A stretch of 64,000 nucleotides of DNA from the NCBI GenBank assembly GCA_965232465.1, contig OZ246977.1, positions 2,542,001 through 2,606,000 on the forward strand. Direction: 5' to 3'. Shown one piece after another: positions 7,667 to 17,344 of the stretch; position 1 is the stretch's first letter, and each line of letters opens with the position of its first letter. The DNA comes from G965232465 sp965232465. GTDB taxonomy: Bacteria > Pseudomonadota > Alphaproteobacteria > JAQWUY01. The position numbers and the translations under genes are program-made. The notes under the pieces are model-generated. The model was not told the DNA's origin. It saw only the letters and a list, made by a program, of their open reading frames with translations, and did no database searches.

Positions 7667-9115
7667 ATGGACATGCCCATAAAAGGACATATGTATATTA
7701 ACGGTGCATGGGTCAGCGGTAACAACAGGGACATAACTCCTGTAACTAACCCCGCCACTGGCACCATATGTGGTACCGTCCCCACCGCCACCATCGCCGA
7801 TGTGGACATGGCGTTACACTCCGCACATAAGGCATTTAAAGACTATGCCATGTGGTCACCGCATGCACGGGCAAAATTATTACATAAAATCGCCCATACT
7901 ATTCGCAGTCGTGCCAACGACATCGGTACAGTTATGACTATGGAACAGGGAAAGCCCATAAACGAAGCCACAGGGGAAATCCAAAAACTGGCGGACGCAT
8001 TTGATTTTTATGCAGAAGAATCCACCCGTATACATGGACACATTATCGCCAACTCAGATACCAGTATTCACAGCTTTGTCGACCGTGAACCCATTGGCGT
8101 AGTGGGGGCGATTACCCCATGGAATTACCCGGCTGAACTGATTGGATGGAAACTGGCGGCCACCCTTGCGGCAGGGTGTGCCATTGTTATAAAGCCCCCC
8201 GAATTAACACCACTCAGTCCATTTAAGATTATGCAATGCATCGACGATGCAGATACTCCCGCAGGCTTAGTAAATATGGTGATGGGCAAAGGATCGGTCA
8301 TTGGACAACACTTGGTGGAAAGCCCACTTGTGGATAAAATTGCCTTTACCGGATCCAGTGAAACGGGGCTTCGCATTCAACAATCGTTACAACAAGTCAA
8401 GCCCATCTCATTGGAATTGGGTGGAAACTGCCCAATGGTGGTAACAGTAACCGCCAACCTTACAGATGCGGTCACAGGGGCGGTACGGCGGGCGTTCAGG
8501 AACTGTGGACAAATTTGTATTGCCATCAACCGTATATATGTACACCGTTGTGTATATGATGATTTTATCCATCGGCTGGCAACCGCCACCGATATATTGG
8601 TTGTCGATAATGGCATTGACAACCCCAATGCGGATATGGGGGCAATTTGTTCCCCCGAAGTACTGACCAAAACCCAAATCCATCTGCAAGATGCCCTCAA
8701 AAAAGGGGCAAAACTGGTTGCAGGCGGACACCCCCCACAAGGTGAAAAATTTAAACAAGGCATGTTTTTCTGTCCCACTGTTATCAAGGATTGCGACCAT
8801 AGTATGTTGGTAATGACCACAGAAACCTTTGGACCTTTGGTGGGGGTGATGCCCTATGATGATATACACGGATGTATTGAGCTTATGAACGACACCCCTT
8901 ATGGCTTGGCAAGTTATGTGTACAGCACCGATATGGGCGAAATTAAATCGTTCAGCCGTGGGTTACAATATGGCAATGTTGCCATAAACAATGTAGATGC
9001 GGGCATTATGAACGCTCCTTATGGCGGATGGAAACAAAGTGGTATTGGCGTCGAACACGCCCGTGAAGGGATGTTGGAATACCTAAAATACAAACACATT
9101 CGGTTAAAAATATAA
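7667..9115 (+). CDS. NAD(P)-dependent aldehyde dehydrogenase
   Basis: A 482-residue ALDH-superfamily enzyme of normal length. The NAD-binding region has GAITPWNYP, the general-base Glu is in LELGGNCP, and the catalytic Cys is in GQICIAINR; the C-terminus carries GGWKQSGIGVEHAREGMLEYL. It oxidises an aldehyde to its acid in the cytoplasm. The sequence recalls the succinate-semialdehyde, glycolaldehyde and betaine-aldehyde dehydrogenase group, and the substrate cannot be fixed by eye. The GGAAGG ribosome site overlaps the end of the upstream ATPase. Being between a polyol transporter and xylulokinase, it may act on a two-carbon aldehyde from ketose breakdown (inference). Confidence 0.85.
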   Translation: MDMPIKGHMYINGAWVSGNNRDITPVTNPATGTICGTVPTATIADVDMALHSAHKAFKDYAMWSPHARAKLLHKIAHTIRSRANDIGTVMTMEQGKPINEATGEIQKLADAFDFYAEESTRIHGHIIANSDTSIHSFVDREPIGVVGAITPWNYPAELIGWKLAATLAAGCAIVIKPPELTPLSPFKIMQCIDDADTPAGLVNMVMGKGSVIGQHLVESPLVDKIAFTGSSETGLRIQQSLQQVKPISLELGGNCPMVVTVTANLTDAVTGAVRRAFRNCGQICIAINRIYVHRCVYDDFIHRLATATDILVVDNGIDNPNADMGAICSPEVLTKTQIHLQDALKKGAKLVAGGHPPQGEKFKQGMFFCPTVIKDCDHSMLVMTTETFGPLVGVMPYDDIHGCIELMNDTPYGLASYVYSTDMGEIKSFSRGLQYGNVAINNVDAGIMNAPYGGWKQSGIGVEHAREGMLEYLKYKHIRLKI

Positions 9116-9120
9116 ATAAC

Positions 9121-10650
9121 ATGAAACACTTTTTAGGCATAGACATAGGGACTTCTAGTTGTAAGGTATTATTGATGCATATCAATGGCGGTGTTACCGA
9201 TGCAGAAAGCCTTGCCTATACCTATGACCAACCAAAGACTGGGTGGGCGGAACAAGACCCTGCCATTTGGGTTCGTGCCGTGGCACAATGTACAAAATCA
9301 TTATTGTCCCGCCAAGTGGACGATATGCATATTGCATGTGTGGGTTTATCGGGACAAATGCATGGTATGACCGCCGTTGATGGCGATGGGCAGGTGTTAC
9401 GGTCTTGTATTTTGTGGAATGACCAACGCAATGGGGCAGAATGCGATGAACTTATCGCCCTTGCGGGGGGCGATACGGCCTTACGCTCCATGACCAACAA
9501 CCCCATGCTTGTGGGCTTTACCGCCGGTAAAATCCGTTGGTTTCAAAAAAATGAACCAGAATTATTTGCAAAAACGGCTTGTATTCTCAACCCCAAAGAC
9601 TACATTCGTTATTGCCTAACAGGGGTGATGACAACGGAGGTCAGTGATGCCTCTGGCACAGGGGTGTTTGATGTAAAAAATCGCCGTTGGTCAACGGAAT
9701 TATTGCAAAAAGTGGGTATAAATCCATCACTTCTGCCCCCCTGTACAGAATCCACACACATTTCCGCCCATGTAAACCACCAAGGGTCAAGCGTATTTGG
9801 GATACCAGAATTCACACCTGTTGTCGGGGGCGGGGGCGATGCGGTCATCCAAACACTGGGCAGTGGTATTTACCAAGCCGGCACTCTGCAAACCACTATT
9901 GGTACAGCGGGGATTATGACAACAATCGGTAATACGGCACTTGCCAATACAGAAGGGCGGATACAGGTATCCTGTAATGTGTTACCAAATTCTTGGCATT
10001 ATATGGGGGTGTCATTAAATGCAGGTGGGGCGTTGGCGTGGTGGCGGAATATTTTACAGACACAAGAAAATGTGTCACTTGATTACCCTACGCTTACTAA
10101 ATGGGCGGAAGCGGTGCCGATTGGCAGTGATGGGTTGGTATTTTTATCATACTTAATGGGCGAACGTTGTCCCCATCCCGATCCACATGCACGGGGGGCA
10201 TTTGTGGGTTTACGGTCTAATCACACCACCGCCCACATGTGCCGTGCGGTGTTTGAGGGCATAACCTATTCCATCCGTAATATACTTAGCCTTATGATGG
10301 ATAATATAGGGGTAGACCATATGCGGATTATCACTTCTGGTGGGGGGGCTAAATCAGCGTTTTGGAACCAAATGCAGGCAAATGTATGCGGTATCAAAGT
10401 GGCAGTAGTACAAAATTCTGAGCATGGTGGGGCATTGGGGGCATCCATTCTTGGGGCTTTGGCAACAAATGATTGGACAATTGATAAAATCCCATCTTTG
10501 TTCAAGGAACAACAAACATGGCATCCCACACATTCAGCATTTACAGAATACACCCCTTATTTTAGCGTATATCAAGATTTATACACCACATTAAGTGCCG
10601 CAAACAATACCTTAACCCATATACAAGCACAGAAAGAAGATACAATATGA
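9121..10650 (+). CDS. xylB: xylulokinase (FGGY family)
   Basis: A 509-residue FGGY carbohydrate kinase. The N-terminal phosphate-binding motif is GIDIGTSSCK; GLSGQMHGM matches the xylulokinase hallmark, followed by ILWNDQRN. The C-terminal domain holds the adenosine-binding GGGAKSAFWNQMQA. It phosphorylates D-xylulose (or a close ketopentose) to the 5-phosphate, which enters the pentose phosphate pathway. It starts 5 bases after the aldehyde dehydrogenase and overlaps the next gene by 4 bases (ATGA), indicating translational coupling. The kinase family is certain, xylulose as substrate is likely. Confidence 0.88.
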   Translation: MKHFLGIDIGTSSCKVLLMHINGGVTDAESLAYTYDQPKTGWAEQDPAIWVRAVAQCTKSLLSRQVDDMHIACVGLSGQMHGMTAVDGDGQVLRSCILWNDQRNGAECDELIALAGGDTALRSMTNNPMLVGFTAGKIRWFQKNEPELFAKTACILNPKDYIRYCLTGVMTTEVSDASGTGVFDVKNRRWSTELLQKVGINPSLLPPCTESTHISAHVNHQGSSVFGIPEFTPVVGGGGDAVIQTLGSGIYQAGTLQTTIGTAGIMTTIGNTALANTEGRIQVSCNVLPNSWHYMGVSLNAGGALAWWRNILQTQENVSLDYPTLTKWAEAVPIGSDGLVFLSYLMGERCPHPDPHARGAFVGLRSNHTTAHMCRAVFEGITYSIRNILSLMMDNIGVDHMRIITSGGGAKSAFWNQMQANVCGIKVAVVQNSEHGGALGASILGALATNDWTIDKIPSLFKEQQTWHPTHSAFTEYTPYFSVYQDLYTTLSAANNTLTHIQAQKEDTI

Positions 10651-11309
10651 AAAAATCTGTATCGCCTCATGCTATGATTTTTGACTTAGATGGTACCTTA
10701 ATCAATTCCGCCCCTGATATTGCTGGGGCATTAAACATGACCTTAAATGACATGGGGCACGCATCGTTGGATGTGGCATTTATCGAACAATTTATCGGCA
10801 ATGGTCCACAGGCGTTGGTACAGGGTATATTTGACTCTGTCAATATACCTTATGATGACGATGTTGTTGATACGACTGTATCAGGGTACCTGAGACATTA
10901 TCATCACACTCCTGTCAAGGATACGCACTTTTTTCCACATGTGTTTGAGGACTTACACACCTTAAAACAACATGGATATGACTTGGGAATTTGCACCAAT
11001 AAGCCCCATGACTTAACCGCTGTGGTACTAGAAAAATTGCAAATTCAGGATATTTTTACCGCTTTTTGTGGGGCAGATACAGTTTCTTATTGTAAACCAC
11101 ATGCAAATCATTTACAACAGGTGATGTACCATATGGGAACAGATAATCACAATACTTTTTATGTGGGGGACACAGAAGTCGACCGCACATGTGCCCATTC
11201 CGCAAAAACCCCATTTTTTATCGTCCCTTGGGGGGGCGGTCTGCATATGCAACAACACAATGACACAAAAATCAATCGCTTGTCCGATTTATTACAATAT
11301 TGCCAGTAA
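10647..11309 (+). CDS. gph: HAD phosphatase, phosphoglycolate phosphatase-like
   Basis: A 220-residue HAD hydrolase. Motif I is FDLDGTL (nucleophile Asp), motif II lies in GICTNKP, and motif IV in YVGDTEVD, with an alpha-helical cap of the Gph type (INSAPDIAGALN, FIGNGPQALV). It would dephosphorylate a small sugar phosphate or 2-phosphoglycolate. It overlaps xylB by 4 bases, so it belongs to the polyol operon and may clear a phosphorylated side product. The gph symbol reflects similarity in motifs, not proven substrate. Confidence 0.75.
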   Translation: MKKSVSPHAMIFDLDGTLINSAPDIAGALNMTLNDMGHASLDVAFIEQFIGNGPQALVQGIFDSVNIPYDDDVVDTTVSGYLRHYHHTPVKDTHFFPHVFEDLHTLKQHGYDLGICTNKPHDLTAVVLEKLQIQDIFTAFCGADTVSYCKPHANHLQQVMYHMGTDNHNTFYVGDTEVDRTCAHSAKTPFFIVPWGGGLHMQQHNDTKINRLSDLLQYCQ

Positions 11310-11324
11310 ACGAAGATACATAAT

Positions 11325-12179
11325 ATGAAACAAGATAATTTTTTATACACAATCAACGCCAAAATGGCAACCATGAGCAAATCGGAAAAAGCCGTTGTCT
11401 CAATTATTCTAAAAGCCCCCAACGAAGTCATCAACATGAATATGGCAAAACTAGCGGAAATCAGTAATGTATCAGAACCCACAGTGGTACGGGTGTTTAA
11501 TATCTTGAATTTTAAAAAATTTCACGATTTTAAAATCCGTTTAGCACAGGCAATTGTACCGATGGCACCATTTGTCTATGACCAAGTGTCAAAAAACGAT
11601 ACGGTCAACGATGTTATCAAAAAAACCTGTAACAATTCGATTAATGCCATTCAGATGGCGGAACATGAATTTAACAGCACAGACATTGAACAAGTGGTTA
11701 CCGCCATTGCCAAAGCAAAATTTATCAGCATTTTATCGTCTGGTTTAACTGAAATTGTTGCCTTGGATGCGGAACATAAGTTTAGCCGATTGGGGATTCG
11801 CTGTGCAACGGTATTTCGTGCCACCCAACAATTGATTCTCAGCAAAAATGTAACCCCAAATGATGCATTGGTGATTATATCACAATCGGGTACCACCAAA
11901 CGCTTAATCGAAGTGGCGGAAATTGCCAAAAAACGCCAATGCACCATCATTTGTATCACGGCCCCCGACAGCCCTTTGGCGACATTATGTGATTATTTAA
12001 TTAAGGTCACCCCATACGAACGCATTGAAACCATGACTCCGTTAAGCTCACGGTTTATTCATCATATTTTGGTTAATATTTTGGTGGCATCTCTTGCCAT
12101 CAGTAATGGATCAGACAGCCCCGACCAATTGCCCGCCTTGGATTCATGGATTGACAACAAAGTCCCTATCGGGATATGA
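11325..12179 (+). CDS. RpiR-family transcriptional regulator (HTH-SIS)
   Basis: A 284-residue regulator. Residues ~1-75 form the RpiR-type helix-turn-helix (MSKSEKAVV, then NMAKLAEISNVSEPTVVRVF), and residues ~125-260 the SIS sugar-phosphate-binding fold (VIISQSGTTKRLIEVAEIAKK). It probably senses a sugar phosphate made in this pathway. It sits inside the polyol gene run between the phosphatase and rpiA, and the duplicated promoter before the SDR and binding-protein genes is a plausible target. Activator or repressor cannot be decided. Confidence 0.85.
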   Translation: MKQDNFLYTINAKMATMSKSEKAVVSIILKAPNEVINMNMAKLAEISNVSEPTVVRVFNILNFKKFHDFKIRLAQAIVPMAPFVYDQVSKNDTVNDVIKKTCNNSINAIQMAEHEFNSTDIEQVVTAIAKAKFISILSSGLTEIVALDAEHKFSRLGIRCATVFRATQQLILSKNVTPNDALVIISQSGTTKRLIEVAEIAKKRQCTIICITAPDSPLATLCDYLIKVTPYERIETMTPLSSRFIHHILVNILVASLAISNGSDSPDQLPALDSWIDNKVPIGI

Positions 12180-12199
12180 AAACATAAGGAACACACACC

Positions 12200-12931
12200 A
12201 TGACAACAAACATCCCCCAATTGACCCAACAAGATTTGGCAAAAATAGAAGCCGGCAAAGCAGTTATTGACAGATTCATTAAGGACGGTATGAAATTGGG
12301 GCTTGGATCGGGTACCACTTCACACTTTTTTGTGCGTACACTGGGGCAAATGATACGGGATGGAAAATTCACAGACCTGACCTGTACCGCCACATCCAAC
12401 AGCACAATTGCCGTTGCCAACGCAGTGGGTATACCCATTACAGATATCAATGATATGGGACAGATTGATGTAACCATTGATGGACCAGACGAAATTGACA
12501 AAAACCTGCACATGATTAAGGGCGGAGGGGCGTGTTTGTTATGGGAAAAAATTGTTGCCCATGCATCAGATACCATGATAACCATCTGTGACGAAAGCAA
12601 ATGGGTCGACACTTTGGGGGCGTTCCCCCTGCCTGTGGAGGTGGTACAATTCGGGTGGATGCAAACGCAACAGCGGATTACAGAAATCTTGGATAAACAC
12701 AGTATAAACCCCACAAAAATCGTTCGCAGGGGTGGGGATAATCCCATCATAACCGACAGTGGTAATTATATATTAGACTGTCATTTTGGTGCCATTATTT
12801 CGGACACTATCGCCTTAGAACAAGCCTTAAACAACATTGTGGGGGTGGTGGAAAACGGTCTGTTCACCCGTGAAGCAAATGGCGTAGTCACCGCACATTT
12901 CGATGGCAGTATAGATGTGGTTATGAGATAA
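12200..12931 (+). CDS. rpiA: ribose-5-phosphate isomerase A
   Basis: A 243-residue RpiA. Diagnostic motifs are GLGSGTTSHFF, the DGPDEID active-site segment and KGGGACLLWEKIV. It interconverts ribose 5-phosphate and ribulose 5-phosphate in the cytoplasm. The ribosome site AAGGAA lies ahead of the ATG. As last gene of the polyol run it connects the xylulose 5-phosphate made by XylB to the pentose phosphate pool. Downstream, 12932-13110 is AT-rich with no gene seen; transcription converges here with the minus-strand ymdB-like gene. Confidence 0.92.
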   Translation: MTTNIPQLTQQDLAKIEAGKAVIDRFIKDGMKLGLGSGTTSHFFVRTLGQMIRDGKFTDLTCTATSNSTIAVANAVGIPITDINDMGQIDVTIDGPDEIDKNLHMIKGGGACLLWEKIVAHASDTMITICDESKWVDTLGAFPLPVEVVQFGWMQTQQRITEILDKHSINPTKIVRRGGDNPIITDSGNYILDCHFGAIISDTIALEQALNNIVGVVENGLFTREANGVVTAHFDGSIDVVMR

Positions 12932-13110
12932 AATCACCCCCTTGTTAAAATTTTGTGACCTTCCCCCTTTAAATAGGTTCACTTTTAAATTATAGAAAAC
13001 AATATATAAATTAGTTGTATTATTTTGTAATTTGTGTTAATTTGATAATTATGACTTATGATGAGATCTTTGCATAAGTAAGGTAATATGTATTAAAACA
13101 TAAAAGAGGG

Positions 13111-13917
13111 TTACCCCCTTAGGGTATCCCCTGTAATAATGCGTTTGATTTGGGTTGCTAAGCCTGTGGTGGTATCCGTTTGTATCCATACACCGCTTAT
13201 GGTCATACCGGATTCCGCAGGTTTAAATCGTTCATTTGGATATTGTCCCTGTATTTTGTGTAGGGCGGTTTGTATGTGCATGCCGATGATGCTGTTGTAT
13301 GAACCGCACATGCCCGCATCGGTTTGGTATGCGGTGCCGTGGGGTAAAATGCGTGTGTCGGCGGTGGGGATATGGGTGTGGGTGCCAATGACTAAGCTTG
13401 CCCGTCCATCAAGGTACCAGCCCATACCCATTTTTTCTGATGTGGCTTCCGCATGAAAATCCACAATTACCGCATCAAATCCTGCATCCATGGGGGAGCT
13501 GTGTGGGACAATGTTGTCGATGCTGTTCCATGGGTTATTATATCGGGGATCCATGCACACCCGCCCTAATATATTTGCCACCAAAACCCGATGTCCCTGA
13601 TGGGATTCCAATACGGTTACCCCTTGTCCAGGGGCGTGCGATGATATATTATCGGGGCGGATTATACGGGGGTCTTGGTCGATAATTTTGTAAATATCTG
13701 CATTGTCAAACGCATGATTACCAAGGGTGATACAATCGATCCCCATATCAAATAAGCGTTGCGTAATTTTTTGGTTAATACCAAACCCATGGGCAGAATT
13801 TTCCCCATTGACAACGGTAAAATCGGGCTTATATGTGGCAATCACATCCGGCAAATACCGCTCCAACGCCCGCCGCCCGGCTTTACCAACAATATCCCCA
13901 AGAAATAAAATGTGCAC
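13111..13917 (-). CDS. YmdB-family metallophosphoesterase
   Basis: A 268-residue member of the TIGR00282/YmdB family. The N-terminus MHILFLGDIVGKAGR, the NGENSAHGFG motif and the metal-binding LGNHAFDN are characteristic, as is IGTHTHIPTADTRILP. Relatives are metal-dependent phosphodiesterases (YmdB of Bacillus acts on 2',3'-cyclic nucleotides). It is the last gene of the acnA - cyclo-ligase - ymdB minus-strand run, 22 bases after the cyclo-ligase gene. Confidence 0.85.
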   Translation of the reverse strand: MHILFLGDIVGKAGRRALERYLPDVIATYKPDFTVVNGENSAHGFGINQKITQRLFDMGIDCITLGNHAFDNADIYKIIDQDPRIIRPDNISSHAPGQGVTVLESHQGHRVLVANILGRVCMDPRYNNPWNSIDNIVPHSSPMDAGFDAVIVDFHAEATSEKMGMGWYLDGRASLVIGTHTHIPTADTRILPHGTAYQTDAGMCGSYNSIIGMHIQTALHKIQGQYPNERFKPAESGMTISGVWIQTDTTTGLATQIKRIITGDTLRG

Positions 13918-13939
13918 TGTATATTTTCCTAATTATTTT

Positions 13940-14485
13940 TTAAACTTTAAAAATCTGGGTTTCCGTTATGATATGGGTTAGGCGTTGGTCGGTGGGCTGG
14001 GTGGGGACAGCTGCAATTTGTAAGGCGTTAATGCTTATGCCTATGGTGATCGGGGGGGTATATTTTTCCAGGGTGCGGTCATAAAATCCGCCCCCATATC
14101 CCAATCGATATCCCCGTATGTCAAACGCCAATAATGGGACCAATATAATATCAGGTGTAACGATCGGGGCGTTTGCGGTGGGACAAGGAATATTATATAT
14201 ATCCGTATCCATGGGGTCGCCTTGTTGCCATAATTTAAATATCAGGGGGCTGTTTTGTTGCACCGTACAGGGCAGGGCGGTGGGGTTTTGAATATCTTGT
14301 AACACGGGTAAAATATCAATTTCATTGTCGATGGGATAATACCCCGCCACTGTGTAGGTGTTGGGAAAGTCCATCAATACAGATTTTATATTGTTATATA
14401 ACTGCGTATAAAAAACCGTATCAGCGGAGGCTAATGCGGTTTTTCTTATCTGTTTTTGCCGTTTGCGAACGGTGGCTTTATCCAT
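13940..14485 (-). CDS. 5-formyltetrahydrofolate cyclo-ligase
   Basis: A 181-residue enzyme converting 5-formyl-THF to 5,10-methenyl-THF with ATP. It shows the N-terminal KATVRKRQKQIRK basic helix, VAGYYPIDNEID, and the diagnostic C-terminal GYRLGYGGGFYDRTL. The length is normal for the family. It starts only 3 bases after the acnA stop codon, so it is co-transcribed with acnA; the pairing with the YmdB-type gene downstream is also common in alphaproteobacteria. Confidence 0.88.
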   Translation of the reverse strand: MDKATVRKRQKQIRKTALASADTVFYTQLYNNIKSVLMDFPNTYTVAGYYPIDNEIDILPVLQDIQNPTALPCTVQQNSPLIFKLWQQGDPMDTDIYNIPCPTANAPIVTPDIILVPLLAFDIRGYRLGYGGGFYDRTLEKYTPPITIGISINALQIAAVPTQPTDQRLTHIITETQIFKV

Positions 14486-14488
14486 ATG

Positions 14489-17152
14489 TTATGCGGATAG
14501 CATCCCCCGTAATACATAATGCAATATCCCCCCATGGCGATAATAATCCACTTCGTCCAAGGTGTCGATACGGCACAGTGCATTAAATGCAAATTTTTCC
14601 CCACTGTTATAGGTAATGGTAACGGTTACATCTTGTCTTGGTGTGATACCACCGGCAATACCCGTTACATCCACCAAATCAATGTTTGCCACATCCACAT
14701 CGTGACGGGTCATACCATTTTTAAACATTAATGGAAGTACCCCCATGCCCACTAAGTTCGACCGGTGAATCCGTTCAAAACTTTCGGTAATAACGCATTT
14801 AATACCCAATAAATTGGTGCCTTTTGCCGCCCAATCACGGGACGACCCGGTGCCATATTCTTTTCCGCCGAATATACACAGTCCAATGCCATCTTGTTTA
14901 TATTGCATCGCCGCATCATACATGGTGGTGATTTTCCCATCATAGGTGGTAAACCCGCCTTCTGTTCCGGGGGCAAGTTCGTTACGAATACGAATATTGG
15001 CAAAAGTCCCCCGCATCATCACTTCGTGGTTCCCACGACGGGCCCCATAGGAGTTAAAGTCCTTTACAGCAACTTGGCTGCTCACCAAAAATTTCCCGGC
15101 GGGGGTATCCGGTTTAAATCCACCGGCGGGTGAAATGTGGTCGGTGGTGATGCTGTCGCCCAAGGACATTAAGGGTTTTACCCCTAATATATCTTGGATT
15201 TCATCAATTTCCATAGACATATTTTCAAAATAAGGGGGGTTTTGAATATAGGTCGAAGTCGACGGCCAATCATAAATTTCCCCGCCTGTAACTTCGATGT
15301 TTTGCCATTGTTGTGGACCCAAGAATACATTGCTGTAACGGGCTTTGTACATGTCAGAATTTAGGCACCCTGCAACCGCATCATTGACTTCTTGTGTCGA
15401 TGGCCAAATATCTTTTAGGTATACGGGATTGCCCTCTTTATCGGTGCCAAGGGAGTCTTTGGTAATATCAATTTTTATATTTCCTACCAACGCATACGCC
15501 ACCACCAATGGGGGGGATGCCAGCCAATTTCCACGGGTTTGTGGGTTTACCCGCCCTTCAAAGTTACGGTTTCCAGAAAGTACCGCATTTACCAATAATG
15601 CCCCATCGTCAATGGCTCGGGTAATGTCGTCTGGTAAGGGTCCCGAATTACCAATACAGGTGGTACACCCATATCCCACAGTATTAAAACCCAGTTTATT
15701 TAAGTATTCTTGTAATCCCGATTTATTCAGGTAATCGGTTACAACCTGTGATCCCGGTGCCAGCGAAGTTTTTACCCATGGTTTGGTCCTCAATCCCCGT
15801 TCATAGGCTTTTTTGGCAACCAAACCCGCCGCCACCAATACATTGGGATTCGAAGTGTTGGTGCACGATGTTATTGCCGTCAGTACCACCGCCCCATCTT
15901 TTAAAGTAAAATCCCGTACAGGTTGGGGGGTGCCCGCCCCAAATTCTTGTTCGACTTTGGCAAAGGCTTGGGGGATATCGCTTAATACCACCCGGTCTTG
16001 CGGGCGTTTGGGCCCCGCCAAGGAAGGTTTTACTTCGCTTAAATCCAGGGTTAATATGTCTGTGTATTCGGCCTCGACATTGCTGTTGCGCCACATGCCT
16101 TGGGCTTTGGCGTATGCTTCGACCAAGGCAATGGTATCGTCTTCACGCCCCGTAAAACGCAAATAGTTAATGGTTTCTTGGTCAACCGGGAATATACCAC
16201 ATGTTGCCCCATATTCTGGTGCCATGTTGGCAATGGTGGAACGATCCGCCAACCCCAAATAATCCAATCCTTCGCCGAAAAATTCCACGAATTTGCCGAC
16301 CACCCCTTTTGCCCGTAACATTTGGGTTATGGTTAATACCAAATCAGTGGCGGTGATGCCGTCTTGTAATGCACCGGTCAATTTAAAGCCGATAACTTCG
16401 GGAATCAACATCGATACAGGTTGTCCCAGCATTGCCGCTTCGGCTTCGATACCGCCCACACCCCACCCCAACACACCCATGCCATTTACCATGGTTGTAT
16501 GGGAATCTGTGCCCACACAAGTATCAGGATATGCAACCATACGGCCATTTTGGTCCGTATCCGACCATACGGTTTTTGCCAAATATTCCACATTTACCTG
16601 GTGACAAATCCCCGTGCCGGGGGGCACCACCCGGAAATTGTTAAATGCCGATTGTCCCCAGCGTAAAAATTCATATCGTTCTTGGTTACGTTCAAATTCA
16701 ATGTCTACATTTTGTTGCAAGGCGTTTTCTGTACCAAAGAAATCGACCATTACAGAATGATCAATAACCAAATCCACGGGACATAAAGGATTAATTTTTT
16801 GGGCATCACCTTTTAAGGCAATGGTGGCATCGCGCATGGCCGCCAAGTCTACAACCGCCGGTACGCCGGTAAAGTCCTGCATTAATACACGGGCAGGGCG
16901 ATAGGCAATTTCATGAGTCGAAGACTTTTGTTGTAACCAATTTACTACCGCTTGTACATCGTCAACGGTAACGCTACGATTGTCTTCGAATCGCAATAAA
17001 TTTTCCAATAAAATTTTCAAACTGTATGGTAATTTTGTTATATCACCAATGTGTGCAGACGCTTCTGGCAATGAAAAGTAATCGTATTGTTTGTCATTTA
17101 CTTCCAATGTGCGTCTGACGCCTAGTGTATCGATACCAGTCAATGTAGACAT
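14489..17152 (-). CDS. acnA: aconitate hydratase A
   Basis: An 887-residue aconitase of normal AcnA length, catalysing citrate/isocitrate interconversion in the TCA cycle. The 4Fe-4S ligands are visible in SCTNTSNP and GYGCTTCIGNSGP; other family segments include DTCVGTDSHTTMVNG and, in the swivel domain, FGGKEYGTGSSRDWAAKG. The start at 17152 is supported by AAAAGGGG just upstream on the minus strand. It is transcribed away from glnD; the 190-base gap 17153-17344 is AT-rich and should hold both promoters. Confidence 0.96.
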   Translation of the reverse strand: MSTLTGIDTLGVRRTLEVNDKQYDYFSLPEASAHIGDITKLPYSLKILLENLLRFEDNRSVTVDDVQAVVNWLQQKSSTHEIAYRPARVLMQDFTGVPAVVDLAAMRDATIALKGDAQKINPLCPVDLVIDHSVMVDFFGTENALQQNVDIEFERNQERYEFLRWGQSAFNNFRVVPPGTGICHQVNVEYLAKTVWSDTDQNGRMVAYPDTCVGTDSHTTMVNGMGVLGWGVGGIEAEAAMLGQPVSMLIPEVIGFKLTGALQDGITATDLVLTITQMLRAKGVVGKFVEFFGEGLDYLGLADRSTIANMAPEYGATCGIFPVDQETINYLRFTGREDDTIALVEAYAKAQGMWRNSNVEAEYTDILTLDLSEVKPSLAGPKRPQDRVVLSDIPQAFAKVEQEFGAGTPQPVRDFTLKDGAVVLTAITSCTNTSNPNVLVAAGLVAKKAYERGLRTKPWVKTSLAPGSQVVTDYLNKSGLQEYLNKLGFNTVGYGCTTCIGNSGPLPDDITRAIDDGALLVNAVLSGNRNFEGRVNPQTRGNWLASPPLVVAYALVGNIKIDITKDSLGTDKEGNPVYLKDIWPSTQEVNDAVAGCLNSDMYKARYSNVFLGPQQWQNIEVTGGEIYDWPSTSTYIQNPPYFENMSMEIDEIQDILGVKPLMSLGDSITTDHISPAGGFKPDTPAGKFLVSSQVAVKDFNSYGARRGNHEVMMRGTFANIRIRNELAPGTEGGFTTYDGKITTMYDAAMQYKQDGIGLCIFGGKEYGTGSSRDWAAKGTNLLGIKCVITESFERIHRSNLVGMGVLPLMFKNGMTRHDVDVANIDLVDVTGIAGGITPRQDVTVTITYNSGEKFAFNALCRIDTLDEVDYYRHGGILHYVLRGMLSA

Positions 17153-17344
17153 GCTGAACCCCTTTTGTTTGGTCGTTAATAATACGATGTTTTAAATGCG
17201 TATCGGTAAGCAAAAAACATAGTATTATGTCCAAGTATTATATTTAAAATTATTATGCTTAAAATTTTATTGTGTGTTTTATAACACATTTTTGGTATTA
17301 TGTAAACTGTAATATAAGTATGTATTGGGGTAAAAAGCTTTAAT

